NCBI RefSeq assembly: GCF_014596515.1
Contig: NZ_MSJQ01000384.1
Span: forward strand, 1-37,810
Direction: 5' to 3'
Origin: Streptomyces sp. CBMA156
GTDB taxonomy: Bacteria > Actinomycetota > Actinomycetes > Streptomycetales > Streptomycetaceae
DNA length: 37,810 nt
A program made the position numbers and the translations under genes. Shown here piece by piece: positions 23,845 through 31,486 of the stretch (positions are counted from its first letter, which is position 1; each line of letters starts with the position of its first letter). The notes beneath the pieces are model-generated. The model was not told the origin of the DNA and searched no databases. It was given only the letters and a program-made list of their open reading frames with translations.

Positions 23845-23948
23845 CGGAATGCGCGGGGAAACGAACAGCCGACAGCTGACAGCTTTCAGCGAACAGATTT
23901 CATCATCTGTTCGCTGAAAGCTGTTCGCTGTCGGCTGTTCCCATTCCG
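23845..23948. repeat. Palindromic element with 14-bp internal period, copy 2
   Basis: The core, 23863-23940, is a 78-bp near-perfect palindrome. Arms of 35 nt (23863-23897 and 23906-23940) pair with only two mismatches around the 8-nt centre TTTCATCA. Reading right from the centre, the sequence advances in 14-bp units: TCTGTTCGCTGAAA, GCTGTTCGCTGTCG, GCTGTTCCCATTCC. The left arm reads the same way on the other strand. CGGAATG (23845-23851) and CATTCCG (23942-23948) may be the outer ends. It lies between two convergent genes, where it could also stop transcription, though it has no U tract. Confidence 0.88.
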
Positions 23949-23966
23949 GGGCCTTGTCGCGCCGGG

Positions 23967-24824
23967 TCAGCCGGCCGACTTCCAGCGGTCGCGGCCGTCG
24001 CTGCCGGGGCCGCAGACCATCGGGGTGCCCTTGCTGGTCACGCCGGTCGCGCCGGCCGGTGAGCAGAAGGAGCCCGGGTGGACCGTTCCGGCGGAGCCGC
24101 CGCCCGAGCCGGAGGCACCCGAGCCGGACCCGCCGGACGTGGAGCTTCCCGAACCGCTGCCACCCGAGGTCGAACCTCCGGAGGTCGAGCCCCCCGAGCC
24201 GGAGCCACCCGACGTCGAGCCGCTGCCGTCACCGGTGCCCGAGCCGGTGGTGCCCGAGCCGGTGGTGCCCGAGCCTCCGGAGCCCGAACCGGTGGTGCCG
24301 GAGCCTCCGGTGCTCGAACCGCCGGTCCCCGAACCGGCGGGGTGCGTGGCGGCCGGCGCGGTGGGCCGGGGCGCTGCCGGAGCGGGCTGTTCGGCGTGGG
24401 TCGGCGGCGCCTGGGCCGGCGCGGGCGGTTCCGGGACTGGTGTGGCCGCCGGGGTCTCGGCGGGTCCTGGCGGCTGCGTCGGCGTCGGATCCGGCGTCGC
24501 TTCCGGCGTGGGCGTCGGGCTCGCCGACGGCGTCTCGGTGGCGGACGGGCTCACCGTGGCCACCACCGGGGCCGGCGCGGGGGTCTGGTCGGCGGGCTTG
24601 GGGTTGATGACCGCGCCGATCCACACCAGGCTGCAGAACGCCGCCACCACGGTGCTGGTGATCTTGCGCCAGCGCGGCCTGGGCCAGCTCCAGGCGATCG
24701 CGAAGGCCGCGAACGGGAAGACCAGGAAGCTGGCGGCGTGCACCGCCCGGTGCTGCCACCAGGGGCGGTGCGGGGGAGTCGCCGGCAGCTGGGGCGGCAG
24801 GGGCGGGGGAGGCGGCGGATGCAC
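23967..24824 (-). CDS. Membrane protein with Gly/Ser repeat stalk and short Cys-containing C-terminal domain
   Basis: The 285-residue protein begins with a proline run and two membrane helices, HAASFLVFPFAAFAIAW and ITSTVVAAFCSLVWIGAVI. A Pro/Thr/Ala linker follows, and then a long Gly/Ser/Thr stalk built largely from 15-bp repeats. The final 40 residues (HPGSFCSPAGATG, GTPMVCGPGSDGR, RWKSAG) form a compact motif with two cysteines that recurs at the C-termini of many actinobacterial surface proteins. I infer that the stalk displays this domain outside the cell. The start is uncertain: GTG 24824 (used) has a distant GAAGGG; GTG 24872 is also in frame and would add 16 residues. No enzymatic function is visible. 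Confidence 0.75.
   Translation of the reverse strand: MHPPPPPPLPPQLPATPPHRPWWQHRAVHAASFLVFPFAAFAIAWSWPRPRWRKITSTVVAAFCSLVWIGAVINPKPADQTPAPAPVVATVSPSATETPSASPTPTPEATPDPTPTQPPGPAETPAATPVPEPPAPAQAPPTHAEQPAPAAPRPTAPAATHPAGSGTGGSSTGGSGTTGSGSGGSGTTGSGTTGSGTGDGSGSTSGGSGSGGSTSGGSTSGGSGSGSSTSGGSGSGASGSGGGSAGTVHPGSFCSPAGATGVTSKGTPMVCGPGSDGRDRWKSAG
24234..24338 (-). repeat. Seven 15-bp tandem repeats encoding the Gly/Ser/Thr stalk
   Basis: Units of the form GGTGCCCGAGCCGGT (plus strand) repeat from 24234 to 24338 with scattered base changes. They encode five-residue TGSGT/GGSGT-type repeats in the minus-strand gene. Similar but less regular repeats continue to about 24110. Confidence 0.85.
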
Positions 24825-25020
24825 GGAGGAGCTGCGCCCTTCTTGTGATTGGTTCGTGGTGAACCCGCTCACCGTATATGGATCACATAAGGAGATGATC
24901 GCGCACGTCGGGAATCGACTCCGGAACGTGACCTCGGGGCCTCGGTCTCCCCGAGGTCCCGACTCCTCCGATCCGTCAACTACCGGTTGGTAGCAGCGCG
25001 GGGTGGTTGTCGGATCATCT

Positions 25021-25057
25021 CTCCTGTGGAACAACTGAGTTGACGTCGACTCAGGAG
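25021..25057 (+). promoter_or_regulatory. Palindrome and possible ribosome-site-masking hairpin before ggt
   Basis: A 20-bp palindrome (25035-25054, starting CTGAGTTGAC) has nine of ten pairs matched and ends on the ribosome-binding AGGAGG. In addition CTCCTG at 25021-25026 is complementary to CAGGAG at 25052-25057. The region could be an operator or an RNA structure that limits ribosome access. A second small dyad, CTACC-N4-GGTAG, lies at 24980-24993. Confidence 0.5.
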
Positions 25058-25065
25058 GAACTCGG

Positions 25066-26856
25066 ATGAGGGCACCGGCCCGTCTCGCACCACCGCTGCT
25101 GCTCGCCACCGCGCTGGTCTGGTCCAGTGTCGGGCCGGCCGGGGCCGCGGCCCCGCCGTCGAAGGTGCCCGAGGCGGTGGGCTGGGGCGGAGCGGTGGCC
25201 ACCGTGGACGCCGACGCCACCGCCGCCGGGATCGAGGTGCTGCGCGACGGCGGCAACGCGGTGGACGCCGCCGTCGCCGCCGCCGCGGCCCTCGGGGTCA
25301 CCGAGCCGTACTCCTCCGGCGTCGGTGGCGGCGGGTACTTCGTCTACTACGACCACGCCACCGGCCGGGTGCACACCATCGACGGCCGTGAGACCGCGGG
25401 CCGCACCGCGGACACCGGGCTGTTCCTGGAGGACGGCAAGCCGCTGGCCTTCGCCGACGCCGTCACCAGTGGTCTGTCCGTCGGCGTCCCCGGCACCCCC
25501 GCCACCTGGGACGCCGCCCTGCGCCACTGGGGCAGCCGCTCCCTCGCCCGGAACCTCGAACCGGCCGAACGGATCGCCGAGCGCGGCTTCGTCGTGGACG
25601 GCACCTTCCACAAGCAGACCGCCGACAACTACGCCCGGTTCAAGGACTTCCCGGCCACCGCGGGGATCTTCCTGCCGAACGGCAAGCCCCCCGAGGTCGG
25701 CAGCGTGCTGCGCAACCCCGACCTCGCCGCCACCTACCGGCTGCTCGCCAAGGACGGCGTCAAGGCCTTCTACCAGGGCGAGTTGGCCGGGGACATCGCC
25801 AACACCGTGCAGCACCCGCCGGTCGACCCGGCCTCCGGCCGCAACGCCCGCCCCGGCAAGGTCGACACCACCGACCTCGCCGACTACCGGGTCCGCGACC
25901 AGGCGCCCACCCACGTCTCCCACGGCGCCTACGACGTCTACGGGATCGCCCCCTCCAGCTCCGGCGGGACCACCATCGGCGAGGCCCTCAACATCCTGGA
26001 GGACGGCGGCGACGTCCCGGCGTACAGCAGCACCCAGTACTACCACCACTTCCTGGAGGCCTCCCGGATCTCCTTCGCCGACCGCAACCGCTGGGTCGGC
26101 GACCCGGCCTTCAACGACGTCCCCACCAGGCAGCTGCTCTCCGAGCGCTACGCCGCCTCCCGGGCCTGCCTGATCAGCCCCGACCACGCGCTCACCAGCC
26201 CGCTCGCCCCCGGCGACCCGCGCCACCCGGCGCCCTGCGCCGACACCGGCCAGGCCGTCGGCGAGTCGTACGAGGGCCCCAACACCACCCACCTCACGGT
26301 CGCCGACCGCTGGGGCAACATCGTCTCCTACACGCTCACCATCGAGCAGACCGGCGGCAGCGGCATCACCGTCCCGGGCCGGGGCTTCCTGCTCAACAAC
26401 GAGCTGACGGACTTCAACTTCGCCCCGCTCGCCCCCGGCGTCCCCGACCCCAACCTGCCGGGCCCGGGCAAGCGGCCGCGCTCCTCGATCTCCCCGACCA
26501 TCGTGCTGCGCGACGGCGAGCCGCTGCTCGCCACCGGCAGCCCCGGCGGCGCGACCATCATCACCACCACCCTCCAGGTGCTGCTCGGCCGGCTCGACCG
26601 GGGCCTGAGCCTGGAGCAGGCCATCGCCGCGCCGCGCGCCAGCCAGCGCAACACCGCGGTGACCCAGGCCGAGCCCGCCTTCCTGGCGCTGCCCGAGCGG
26701 GCCGCGCTGGAGGGCCTCGGGCACGCCTTCGCCGACGGCGGCGAGATCGGCGCCGCCACCGGTGTGGAGCGGCTGCCGGACGGGCGCTGGGTGGCCGCGG
26801 CCGAACCGGTGCGGCGCGGCGGCGGCTCGGCCGCGGTGGTCAGGCCCGCGCCCTGA
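25066..26856 (+). CDS. ggt: Gamma-glutamyltransferase, secreted
   Basis: The 596-residue precursor has a signal peptide (about residues 1-28, LLLATALVWSSVGPAGAAA). It then matches gamma-glutamyltransferase: GWGGAVATVDADATAAGIEVLRDGGNAVDAA, YSSGVGGGGYFVYYD and IDGRETA in the large subunit. The self-cleavage site is NTTHLTV, with catalytic Thr407, followed by LLNNELTDF and SISPTIVL in the small subunit. The SGSPGG-type oxyanion segment appears as TGSPGGATI. Exported enzymes of this type cleave glutathione and other gamma-glutamyl compounds. AGGAGG lies before ATG 25066, partly within the leader palindrome. A perfect hairpin terminator follows the gene. Confidence 0.95.
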   Translation: MRAPARLAPPLLLATALVWSSVGPAGAAAPPSKVPEAVGWGGAVATVDADATAAGIEVLRDGGNAVDAAVAAAAALGVTEPYSSGVGGGGYFVYYDHATGRVHTIDGRETAGRTADTGLFLEDGKPLAFADAVTSGLSVGVPGTPATWDAALRHWGSRSLARNLEPAERIAERGFVVDGTFHKQTADNYARFKDFPATAGIFLPNGKPPEVGSVLRNPDLAATYRLLAKDGVKAFYQGELAGDIANTVQHPPVDPASGRNARPGKVDTTDLADYRVRDQAPTHVSHGAYDVYGIAPSSSGGTTIGEALNILEDGGDVPAYSSTQYYHHFLEASRISFADRNRWVGDPAFNDVPTRQLLSERYAASRACLISPDHALTSPLAPGDPRHPAPCADTGQAVGESYEGPNTTHLTVADRWGNIVSYTLTIEQTGGSGITVPGRGFLLNNELTDFNFAPLAPGVPDPNLPGPGKRPRSSISPTIVLRDGEPLLATGSPGGATIITTTLQVLLGRLDRGLSLEQAIAAPRASQRNTAVTQAEPAFLALPERAALEGLGHAFADGGEIGAATGVERLPDGRWVAAAEPVRRGGGSAAVVRPAP

Positions 26857-26890
26857 TCGGACCGGCCTGTCGGTGCCGGACGGTATGTTC

Positions 26891-26924
26891 GGGGTGGGCC
26901 TCCCTCGCGAGGGAGGCCCACCCC
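26891..26924 (+). terminator. Terminator after ggt
   Basis: Bases 26891-26924 form a perfect 34-bp palindrome (GGGGTGGGCCTCCCTCG and its complement) followed by TTCCGTTT. It lies 34 bp after the ggt stop and before the xth gene on the same strand. Confidence 0.85.
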
Positions 26925-26969
26925 TTCCGTTTGCCCGTCCGCACCGAACCACCGGGAAGGCCGCCCGCC

Positions 26970-27773
26970 GTGACCGTCCGCATCGCCACCTGGAACATCA
27001 ACTCCGTCACCGCCCGGCTGCCCAAGCTCCTGGAGTGGCTGGAGAGCGCCAAGCCCGACGTGCTCTGCCTCCAGGAGCTCAAGTGCGCGGCCGACGCCTT
27101 CCCGCACGAGGCGGTCCGCGAGCTCGGCTACGAGACGGCCGCGCACGGCAACGGCCGCTGGAACGGCGTCGCGATCGTCTCCCGGCTCGGTCTGGACGAC
27201 GTCGTGCGGGACCTCCCCGGCCAGCCCGGCTACCTCGCCGACGGCGCCCTGCTGCCCGAGCTCGAACCGCGTGCCGTCGCCGCCACCTGCGGCCCGGTCC
27301 GGGTCTGGTCGGTCTACGTGCCCAACGGCCGCGAGGTCGGCCACCCGCACTACCAGTACAAGCTGGAGTGGCTGAAGGCACTGCGCGAGGCCGCCACCGA
27401 GGACGCCGCCGGCTCCCGCCCGTTCGCCGTCCTGGGGGACTTCAACATCGCCCCGACCGACGAGGACGTCTTCGACGCCGCCGCCTTCGAGGGCCTCACC
27501 CACGTCACCCCGGTCGAGCGCGCCGCACTGACGGCCCTCGGCGAGATCGGCCTCCAGGACGTGGTGCCCCGCCCGCTCAAGTACGACCGCCCCTACACCT
27601 ACTGGGACTACCGCCAGCTGGCCTTCCCGAAGAACCGTGGCATGCGGATCGACCTCACCTACGCCAACAAGCCCTTCGCCGACGCCGTCACCGACAGCTA
27701 CGTGGACCGCGAGGCCCGCAAGGGCAAGGGCACCTCGGACCACGCGCCGGTCGTGGTCGACCTCGACCTGTGA
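26970..27773 (+). CDS. xthA: Exodeoxyribonuclease III (AP endonuclease)
   Basis: The 267-residue enzyme cuts DNA at abasic sites and removes nucleotides from 3' ends in base-excision repair. Catalytic residues of the family are visible: N9 in TWNINSV, E36 in CLQELK, D157 and N159 in LGDFNIAP, and D257/H258 in SDHAPV. YTYWDYRQLAFPKNRGMRIDL before the C-terminus is also characteristic. GTG 26970 has GGGAAGG 9 nt upstream and gives the usual length; an in-frame start at 26931 would add 13 residues without a ribosome site. It appears to be transcribed alone, between two terminators. Confidence 0.96.
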   Translation: MTVRIATWNINSVTARLPKLLEWLESAKPDVLCLQELKCAADAFPHEAVRELGYETAAHGNGRWNGVAIVSRLGLDDVVRDLPGQPGYLADGALLPELEPRAVAATCGPVRVWSVYVPNGREVGHPHYQYKLEWLKALREAATEDAAGSRPFAVLGDFNIAPTDEDVFDAAAFEGLTHVTPVERAALTALGEIGLQDVVPRPLKYDRPYTYWDYRQLAFPKNRGMRIDLTYANKPFADAVTDSYVDREARKGKGTSDHAPVVVDLDL

Positions 27774-27777
27774 GCCG

Positions 27778-27798
27778 CCCGGCGTGAATCACGCCGGG
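27778..27798 (+). terminator. Terminator-like hairpin after xthA
   Basis: Arms CCCGGCGTGA (27778-27787) and TCACGCCGGG (27789-27798) are exact complements, 5 bp after the stop codon. The loop is tight and there is no U tract. Confidence 0.6.
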
Positions 27799-27941
27799 TC
27801 ACGGGCCGTAACCCGAACGGTCGTGAGCGCTGGCCGGGTGCCGAGCGGGTGCCTACTGTCGGTGAGTGACCGGGTGCAGTCGATCGAACACGTGGACATG
27901 GGAGTCCCCCGGCTGCGCCCGAGAATCCCGGAGGTTCCGGC

Positions 27942-28565
27942 ATGCGCCCCATGCGTACGGCCGCCGCCGCCCTGATCGGCGCGACGGCGCTGACCGGCCT
28001 GACGGCCCCCCTCGCATCCGCCAGGGACGGCGCGGCCTCGGTCAGCCCGTCCCAGGCCGCACCGGGCCAGACCGTGACGGTCACGGTCTCCTGCGAGAAG
28101 TCGGACAAGCCCGACGCCAAGACCATCACCGCCCGTTCCGCCGCCTTCGAGGGCGGTCCGGCGACCCTCACCCTGGGCCCCGACGGCAAGCACACCGGGT
28201 CCGCCCGGCTGGCCGGCCAGCACGCCGGGGACAGCAAGGTCGACGGCTCCTGCCCGGACGGCGGGGCCTTCGCCACCAGCGTCACGGTCACCACCGTGGC
28301 CGCCACCACCCCCGACAGGGGCGCCGACAAGGGTGCCGACAAGGGTGCCGACAAAGGCCTCGGCGACTGGGGCCAGGCCGCGGGTGAGTGGGCCGGCTCA
28401 CTCGGACAGTCAGGCGCGGGCAGCCAGCAGGTCGCCCCGCACGGCTCCGTGCAGACCGGCCTCGGCGGCTCGGTCGCGAGCAGCCCGGCGGAGCTGGCCG
28501 GAGGCCTCGCGCTGGTCGTGGGCGGGGTCGGCGGCTTCTGGCTGCTGCGGCGGCGCGGTGTCTGA
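27942..28565 (+). CDS. Secreted cell-surface protein with C-terminal membrane anchor
   Basis: The 207-residue protein has a signal peptide (RTAAAALIGATALTGLTAPLASA), then a strand-rich region with two cysteines (SCEKSDKP and GSCPDGG) that resembles a small immunoglobulin-like fold. A linker with three GADK repeats follows. The C-terminus is GGLALVVGGVGGFWLLRRR, a membrane helix with a basic stop. This is the usual Streptomyces pattern of a protein exported and held at the membrane face. No sortase LPxTG is present. GGAGG lies 7 nt before ATG 27942, and TACTGT at 27854-27859 may be the -10 box. Function is not recognisable. Confidence 0.85.
   Translation: MRPMRTAAAALIGATALTGLTAPLASARDGAASVSPSQAAPGQTVTVTVSCEKSDKPDAKTITARSAAFEGGPATLTLGPDGKHTGSARLAGQHAGDSKVDGSCPDGGAFATSVTVTTVAATTPDRGADKGADKGADKGLGDWGQAAGEWAGSLGQSGAGSQQVAPHGSVQTGLGGSVASSPAELAGGLALVVGGVGGFWLLRRRGV
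28320..28355 (+). repeat. Three 12-bp tandem repeats encoding GADK
   Basis: GGCGCCGACAAG, GGTGCCGACAAG and GGTGCCGACAAA follow one another in frame in the linker of the secreted protein. Confidence 0.88.
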
Positions 28566-28634
28566 CGGCCTCACCGCCCGCACGCTCCCGTGCCGCGCCG
28601 CCGGACCCGATCGGACCGGCGGCGCGGTGCTGCG

Positions 28635-29348
28635 TCAGGCGGTCCGCGGCTCCGTCCGTTCCTCGCGCGCCTGGTCCCGCAGGGTGCCGTCGGCCAGCAG
28701 GTACTGGGCCAGCACGTACGTCGCCATGATCCAGAACTGGTGGCCGGGCAGCTCCCGCCACTTCGCCAGCTGGGTGGCGATCAGCGTGTCGGAGAGCAGG
28801 AACAGCGCCCCGCCCAGCCCGGTCCGCCAGCCCAGTCCGGCCGAGGTGACGGCCGTCGAGGCGAGCAGCAGGCTGTAGCCGGCCACCGGGACGCGCAGGT
28901 CCCCGAGGTCCGGCCAGAGCTGCCCGACCAGGGCCGCCCAGGCCGTCGCGTACGCGGCCGCGACCACCAGGGCCCGGCGGCGGTCGGTGAGCGCGCCGCG
29001 CCGGACGAACATCGTCACGTAGCAGACGTGCGCCGCCGCGAACGAGCCCATGCCGGCGAGGAACGCGGTGTCGTTCCTCAGCTGGAGCAGTACGTCCCCG
29101 CCCGCGCTCAGCAGCAGCGCCGGCGCCAGCAGTTTCGGCGCCTCCCGCTCGGCCGTCCTGGCCGCCGCCACGCTGTGCGCGGCCAGCAGCGGCATCAGGG
29201 CGGGCTTGGTGGCGTTCTGGAGCACCGGGGCGCCCGAGACGATCGCACCCAGGTGCGCCGCCGAGGTGGCCGCGAAGCCGCCCAGCAGGCCGGTGGCCGA
29301 GCGCAGCCGCGCCCCGAGGACGGCCCGGGTGGTGGTCCGGACGCTCAT
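28635..29348 (-). CDS. Lysoplasmalogenase family (YhhN/TMEM86) membrane protein
   Basis: The 237-residue protein has about seven to eight hydrophobic segments. Two family signatures are clear: NATKPALMPLLAA in the first third and LLLSAGGDVLLQL shortly after, where the aspartates of the YhhN fold sit. LSDTLIATQLAKWRELPG is the third, C-terminal signature. Members cleave the vinyl-ether bond of lysoplasmalogens; whether this bacterium makes such lipids is unknown, so the substrate is uncertain. The ATG at 29348 overlaps the stop of a 26-codon upstream frame (ATGA), suggesting coupled translation. The gene is convergent with the secreted-protein gene. Confidence 0.88.
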   Translation of the reverse strand: MSVRTTTRAVLGARLRSATGLLGGFAATSAAHLGAIVSGAPVLQNATKPALMPLLAAHSVAAARTAEREAPKLLAPALLLSAGGDVLLQLRNDTAFLAGMGSFAAAHVCYVTMFVRRGALTDRRRALVVAAAYATAWAALVGQLWPDLGDLRVPVAGYSLLLASTAVTSAGLGWRTGLGGALFLLSDTLIATQLAKWRELPGHQFWIMATYVLAQYLLADGTLRDQAREERTEPRTA

Positions 29349-29425
29349 GCGCCCGCCTCGCCGTGCCCGGCAGGGGCATCCGCCCACCCGCACCTCTCGA
29401 TGATTCCCTCGCTGCGCTCGCTCAT
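29345..29425 (-). CDS. Possible 26-codon leader ORF before the lysoplasmalogenase gene
   Basis: ATG 29425 has GGAGAGG just upstream and opens a short frame starting MSERSEGIIERCG that ends ATGA-overlapped with the lysoplasmalogenase start. Its first codons fall on a GAGCG-rich stretch of a kind I recall as recurrent at gene ends in actinobacteria. It may be a true leader peptide that couples translation, or chance. Confidence 0.35.
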   Translation of the reverse strand: MSERSEGIIERCGWADAPAGHGEAGA

Positions 29426-29647
29426 GGGCCTCTCCGTCGTCGCGTCGGTCCCGATCGACCTTAAGGGAGCCGGACCGGCGGCGGAAGGGTCGGTTACCGG
29501 TGCGTAACCCCGGTGGGGCACGGTGGATGACGGGGCGGTTGGTGAACGGAGGGCGGGCGGCCGCTTCGAGGGCTCTTGCGGAGAGTTCCGCGGGAGGGCG
29601 GTTGCTGCCGTCGGGTGACCCGGGCACCGTCTAGGCTGGACCCCGAC
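29426..29647. other. 222-bp upstream region of the Wadjet remnant
   Basis: No gene is apparent. TAGGCT at 29632-29637 is a candidate -10 box for the plus-strand gene and would give a nearly leaderless mRNA with ATG 29648. No good -35 is seen. Confidence 0.4.
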
Positions 29648-31369
29648 ATGGATCAGCAGGACTACGCGGTCGGCGCCACCCGGGTGGCCGCCGGCAGGCC
29701 GGACGGACGAACGGGCGGGGCAGGACGGGGAACCGCCGCCGCCGTCCTCGCCGTACGCGGAGCCGGTCCCGCTGACAGGGCACCTGGGAAGGCTGCGGGG
29801 GGCGGTGCTGACGACGCGCAGGCACCGGACGCTCCGGCCGCCGATCTGATGCTCTCGCCCGACCCGGGGCTGCTGCGGCTGGCCCACTGGTTCGCCGCCG
29901 CCACCCCCGGCACCGCCGACGACCTCTGCACCGCCTCCTTCGGCCTCTACCCCGCCCGCCACCTCGGCGCCGCCGCCGAGCCGGCCGCCGATCCCGGCGT
30001 CAGCTGGTGGCACGGCCCCACCGCGCACTGCGCCGCGCCCGTACGCTCCCGCGAGGACCGCGGTGAGGGCGGTCTGCGCCGCGCCCGGCGCGACGACGCC
30101 GCGCTGCCCGTTGTCCGGTCAGGTGCCAAGCCGGGCGGGCCGGGACGGCACCGCAGGCCCGAGGGCGCGAGGGTGGCGCCGCTCCCCGTGGTCACGCCGG
30201 ACCGTTCCGGCGGGGAACTCCCGGCCGCCGAACGCCGCATCGCCGCCCGGCTGTTGCTCGCCCATCCGCTGGTCACCGCCTCCGGCCCGCACGCCGACGG
30301 CTTCCCGTTGATCCGCCGTCACCGCGACTGGCTCGCCGAGCGCTTCGACGCCCTGCTCGGCTACCGCCTCGTGGTCGGCCCCTGGCACGCCAGGCTCTGC
30401 AAGGCCGGCCTCGGCCCCGATGCCGCCCGCCGCCTCGAACACCCCGCTACCGGGGCGCCGTTCACCCCGGCCGGGTACGCCCAACTCGCCCTCGCGCTGG
30501 CCCTGTTGGTCGACTCTCCGGAGAAGCTCGGCTACCGGAGGCTGCTCGACGCGATGCGCGCCGCCGCCCCCGAACTCACCGCCGAACCGGCCGACCTGGC
30601 TATGGCGCTGGCCGCGCTGGCCGACTGGCAGGTGCTCGGCGAGCTGCCCGCCGACCCGGCCGACGACTCCTTCGTCCTGACTGTGGACCGCGAACTGGCC
30701 CGCGCCGTCCCGGCCGGCCCGCCCGCCCTCGCCGACGACGCCGCCGACCTGATCCGCCGTGCCGCCGAGGCCGAACCTGCCACCGCCGTCCGCCGCCTGC
30801 TGGCCGAGACGCCCGCCGTCCTGGCCGCCGACCTTCCCGAGGACCACCGGGCCTGGCTGCACGAGCACCGGCTCCGCGACCCGGCGGCGGTCGCCGAGTT
30901 CCTCGGCCTGGAGGCCGAACTGCGGGCCGAGGGCGTCGCCCTGCTCGACCCGGCCGCCGAACTCACCGACCTCGCCCTCCCCGGCGTGAGCACCCTCGCC
31001 CAGGCCGCGCTGCTGCTGGTCGAGCGGCTGGTCGAGGAGGTCCGCCCGCTGCCAGGGGAGGCGGTCGCCGGCGACGTCCCGATCCCGGACGCGCTGATAG
31101 ACGGGGTCCTCGGCGACATCGCGGACGAGTACGGCCTCCCCGCCCGCTACCTCGCCGACCGCACCGCCCTGCGGCGCGACGCCCTCGACCTGCTCCACCG
31201 CCTCGCCCTGATGACCCCCACCCCGCACCCCACCCGCCCGCCGGCCTGGCGCCTCCGCCCCCCGGCCGCCCGCTACGCCCCGGCCCCCGACCTCCACCCC
31301 ACCCCCGGCTCCGGCCGCCACTCCCGCCCCGCCCTGTTGATCCCGCCCCCGGCCGGCCCCCGCCCGTAG
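29648..31369 (+). CDS. DUF2398 (JetB-II-like) protein fused to a DUF2397 C-terminal fragment; Wadjet remnant
   Basis: This 573-residue frame appears to join two Wadjet type II parts. From about residue 190 to 550 it follows DUF2398/TIGR02678 (JetB): AERRIAARLLLAHPLVTAS, RRHRDWLAERFDALLGYRLVV, TGAPFTPAGYAQLALALALL and a final RLRPPAARYAP. Residues about 68-135 (SPDPGLLRLAHWF, ASFGLYPARHLG, GVSWWHGPTAHC) resemble the C-terminal end of DUF2397/TIGR02677 (JetA), which normally precedes JetB as a separate gene. Residues 1-65 are low-complexity with weaker G/C bias at third positions. The SMC-like JetC and nuclease JetD are absent downstream. I infer an internal deletion fused the first two genes. 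The start is uncertain, with no ribosome site. Confidence 0.7.
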   Translation: MDQQDYAVGATRVAAGRPDGRTGGAGRGTAAAVLAVRGAGPADRAPGKAAGGGADDAQAPDAPAADLMLSPDPGLLRLAHWFAAATPGTADDLCTASFGLYPARHLGAAAEPAADPGVSWWHGPTAHCAAPVRSREDRGEGGLRRARRDDAALPVVRSGAKPGGPGRHRRPEGARVAPLPVVTPDRSGGELPAAERRIAARLLLAHPLVTASGPHADGFPLIRRHRDWLAERFDALLGYRLVVGPWHARLCKAGLGPDAARRLEHPATGAPFTPAGYAQLALALALLVDSPEKLGYRRLLDAMRAAAPELTAEPADLAMALAALADWQVLGELPADPADDSFVLTVDRELARAVPAGPPALADDAADLIRRAAEAEPATAVRRLLAETPAVLAADLPEDHRAWLHEHRLRDPAAVAEFLGLEAELRAEGVALLDPAAELTDLALPGVSTLAQAALLLVERLVEEVRPLPGEAVAGDVPIPDALIDGVLGDIADEYGLPARYLADRTALRRDALDLLHRLALMTPTPHPTRPPAWRLRPPAARYAPAPDLHPTPGSGRHSRPALLIPPPAGPRP

Positions 31370-31384
31370 CGGGGGCGGCCCCGC
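31369..31384 (+). terminator. Short hairpin over the stop codon of the Wadjet remnant
   Basis: GCGGGG (31369-31374) pairs with CCCCGC (31379-31384) around a 4-nt loop. It is followed by GC-rich repeats rather than a U tract, so termination is only possible. Confidence 0.4.
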
Positions 31385-31398
31385 GCGCGGGCAGGCCC

Positions 31399-31431
31399 GG
31401 CCGGGCTGGTCGGCCGGGCTGGTCGGCCGGG
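31399..31431. repeat. 13-bp tandem repeat, 2.5 copies
   Basis: GGCCGGGCTGGTC occurs twice (31399-31411 and 31412-31424) and then partly again, in noncoding DNA after the Wadjet remnant. Confidence 0.85.
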
Positions 31432-31486
31432 AAAGCAAGAAGCACCGCGTCCGGGGTGGGGATCGCGGTGCCAGGTGGGGCGGGTG

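Noticed and set aside
24840..24849. TTCTTGTGAT shared with 19571-19580, considered as a common operator
   Set aside because: Only ten bases match. The second copy lacks the inverted partner and falls within or next to coding sequence; it is compatible with chance.
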